Shown: piece after piece, positions 62,330 to 64,000 of the stretch
How positions within the stretch are numbered: the first letter of the stretch is position 1
Layout of the letters: the number at the start of each line of letters is the position of its first letter
Assembly (NCBI GenBank): GCA_965221035.1
Contig: OZ244860.1
Coordinates: 1,488,001-1,552,000 of the forward strand
Origin: UBA6522 sp965221035
Lineage (GTDB): Bacteria > Pseudomonadota > Gammaproteobacteria > Steroidobacterales > Rariloculaceae
Direction of reading: 5' to 3'
Length of the DNA stretch: 64,000 nucleotides
The notes under the pieces: generated by a model
The model's database searches: none
What the model was told of the DNA's origin: nothing
Seen by the model: only the letters and a program-made list of their open reading frames with translations
Position numbers and translations under genes: made by a program

Positions 62330-64000
62330 ATGAAGAATAGATTCTCATCGGCAATCGCCGGAAGTTCATTGATGCTCTGGGGATGTCAGACGGTCGGTGG
62401 GCCAGAATCGCCAGCGCATTCCGGAAATATTGATCAAGTCACAATTACAACGCGCTCAATTTCGACCATCGAGTTGGATAGTCTTCAGTTCAGGGATTTG
62501 AACAAGAACGGCACCCTTGAACCTTATGAGGATTGGCGATTGTCGCCGGAGGAGCGAGCCGACGATTTGCTTCGGCGCATGACGCTGAATGAGAAGGTCG
62601 GCCAACTCGCGCACGGTAATATCTTTCCGGACGGCCCCTTCGGCGCGCCCGCGCAAGGCTACGACCTGCAGGCTGTCGAAGATGCACTGATGAATAATCA
62701 AATTACGGCGTACATCCCGTTTCTGTCGCTGAACTATCTGGCTTTTGTCGAACAGAACAATTCCGTTCAGGACATCGCCGAGCGCGGCCGTCTGGGCATC
62801 CCCGCCACCATCAGCACCGACCCCAGGCATCATTTCATGACAACCATAGGGGCAAGCACGTCGGGGGAGGGTTTCTCGCAATGGCCTGAACCGCTGGGAT
62901 TCGCCGCGCTCGGCGACGAAGATCTGATACTACGCTTCGCTGAGATTGCAGGAAGGGAGTATCGTGCGACGGGATTCAACCAAGCTCTGTCGCCTCAAGC
63001 AGACTTGGCAACGGAACCGCGTTGGACACGGATTCATCACACGTTCGGGGAGGATGCGGACGTCGCCGCACGCATGGTCGGGTCCTATATTCGCGGTTTC
63101 CAAGGGGGCGATGACGGGGTCCAGCACGGGCATGTCTCAGCCATTGTGAAACACTGGGTCGGTTATGGCGCTGCCAAGGATGGATTCGACAGTCACAACT
63201 ATTATGGCCGCTTTGGAGACCTCGAAGCCGAAGATCTTGCCACCCACCTTGCGCCGTTCGAAGCAGCATTCGATGTCAGTGTGAGCGGCGTGATGCCCGC
63301 CTACTCGATCTTCGAAGGGCTGACAGTCAATGGCACGGCTGTTGAACCGGTCGGTGTTGCCTATAGTGAAGTGCTGGTAAACGATTTGCTTCGTGACCTG
63401 TTCGGCTTCGACGGCGTGATTCTTTCGGATTGGGCCATCACCGAGGATTGTTCGGACGCTTGCTTGAACGGTCGTGCTCCCGGCGAATTCCCGAATCCAG
63501 CGACCGAGATTTCGACAGCATGGGGAGTTCTTGATCTTACCCGTGCCGAGCGTTTTGCCTTGGCAATGAGGGCTGGCGTCGACCAGTTCGGTGGTGTCAA
63601 CGATACCGACCCCATTCTTGCGGCAATCGAACAAGAACTCATCACAGAAGACCGCATAGATGAGTCGGTCAGACGAATCTTGAAGAAGACTATTGGTCTG
63701 GGATTGTTCGAGTCGCCATTTGTTGATGCGGAAACCGCAAGAAGCATTGTAAATTCGCGCGAGACTCGGCAACTCGCTCTTGAAACGCAGTCGAGGTCGC
63801 TGGTCATGCTGAAAAGTGACGTCGACGGGTCCATGCTCACCCCATCGGACCGGAACATGTATGTCTTCAATGCGCAAGCATCCGTTTTCGAGGAAGCTGG
63901 TTATAGCGTTATTGGCGAAATCGGCGCGTCGGATGTCGCTGTCGTCCGGCTCAGCGCACCCTATGAGACTCTGCATCCCAACTACTTTTTTGGTGCGCAG
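62330..64000 (+). CDS. Glycoside hydrolase family 3 beta-glycosidase lipoprotein, 3' end beyond window
   Basis: An open frame from ATG at 62330 runs off the right edge with 557 codons visible. A lipobox-like LWGC at about residue 20 suggests a lipid anchor. An EF-hand-like DLNKNGTLEPYED (about 61-73) is usual in exo-beta-glucosidase relatives. The GH3 domain shows MTLNEKVGQLAHGN, AIVKHWVGYG and the nucleophile Asp in DGVILSDW. It would release sugar from a glycoside, leaving an aglycone for the monooxygenase and dioxygenase of the cluster. The C-terminal domain is cut off. Confidence 0.9.
   Translation, partial: MKNRFSSAIAGSSLMLWGCQTVGGPESPAHSGNIDQVTITTRSISTIELDSLQFRDLNKNGTLEPYEDWRLSPEERADDLLRRMTLNEKVGQLAHGNIFPDGPFGAPAQGYDLQAVEDALMNNQITAYIPFLSLNYLAFVEQNNSVQDIAERGRLGIPATISTDPRHHFMTTIGASTSGEGFSQWPEPLGFAALGDEDLILRFAEIAGREYRATGFNQALSPQADLATEPRWTRIHHTFGEDADVAARMVGSYIRGFQGGDDGVQHGHVSAIVKHWVGYGAAKDGFDSHNYYGRFGDLEAEDLATHLAPFEAAFDVSVSGVMPAYSIFEGLTVNGTAVEPVGVAYSEVLVNDLLRDLFGFDGVILSDWAITEDCSDACLNGRAPGEFPNPATEISTAWGVLDLTRAERFALAMRAGVDQFGGVNDTDPILAAIEQELITEDRIDESVRRILKKTIGLGLFESPFVDAETARSIVNSRETRQLALETQSRSLVMLKSDVDGSMLTPSDRNMYVFNAQASVFEEAGYSVIGEIGASDVAVVRLSAPYETLHPNYFFGAQ

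Overview
The window reads as chromosomal DNA of a GC-rich, Gram-negative aerobic heterotroph. The outer-membrane emphasis (three intact TonB-dependent receptors, one receptor remnant, an alginate-export-like porin and a DUF5916 barrel), a Zur-type regulator, form-II-like cox genes, DUF6152 and DUF3526 families and lipoproteins with proteobacterial lipoboxes suggest a proteobacterium, most likely an environmental or host-associated gammaproteobacterium. This placement is inferred from gene content only.

Layout. (1) 1-2.0 kb: left-truncated gene fusing a phospholipase-D-like nuclease half to a P-loop ATPase. (2) 2.1-13.5 kb: a region with a metal theme: ricin-like secreted protein, MerC-like membrane protein, a short Fur-family protein, HbpS/GlcG-like protein, the C-terminal stump of a ZnuD-like zinc receptor, an operon of TonB receptor, ABC ATPase and two DUF3526 permeases, a divergent DUF5916 barrel protein, and a full-length Zur-like regulator. 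(3) 13.6-19.4 kb: an accessory insert with HigBA, an AT-rich KAP-family NTPase, a Fic protein, gene fragments and a DUF559 protein. (4) 19.5-26.9 kb: a second, paralogous receptor/ABC/DUF3526 operon, with an added small His/Cys protein and a membrane acyltransferase-like protein. (5) 27-41.8 kb: MFS, acyltransferase, a four-gene signalling operon (receiver-phosphatase, periplasmic-binding lipoprotein, histidine kinase, porin), serine hydrolase, cyclophilin, esterase, diheme cytochrome c, aldehyde dehydrogenase and tRNA-Arg(TCG). (6) 42-51.3 kb: YadGH-like exporter, DoxX, a DUF6152 protein and a coxS-L-M-D-E operon. (7) 51.3-53.1 kb: VapBC-like pair and a broken PD-(D/E)XK nuclease gene. (8) 53.2-64 kb: a divergent catabolic cluster around a NodD-like LysR regulator (VOC, Rieske, MBL, GST and MFS leftward; TonB receptor, FAD monooxygenase and GH3 glycosidase rightward).

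The strongest candidate for an undescribed system is the pair of paralogous TonB-receptor + ABC + double-DUF3526 cassettes flanking the accessory insert. Sequences resembling Zur operators lie before the first cassette (shared with the DUF5916 gene), before the second cassette, and before the MerC gene. With the zinc-receptor remnant and the zur gene, this suggests that the region handles zinc or a zinc-linked compound, but the ligand is unknown. The PLD-ATPase fusion, the binding-protein/kinase/phosphatase operon and the glycoside/aromatic catabolic cluster are secondary leads.
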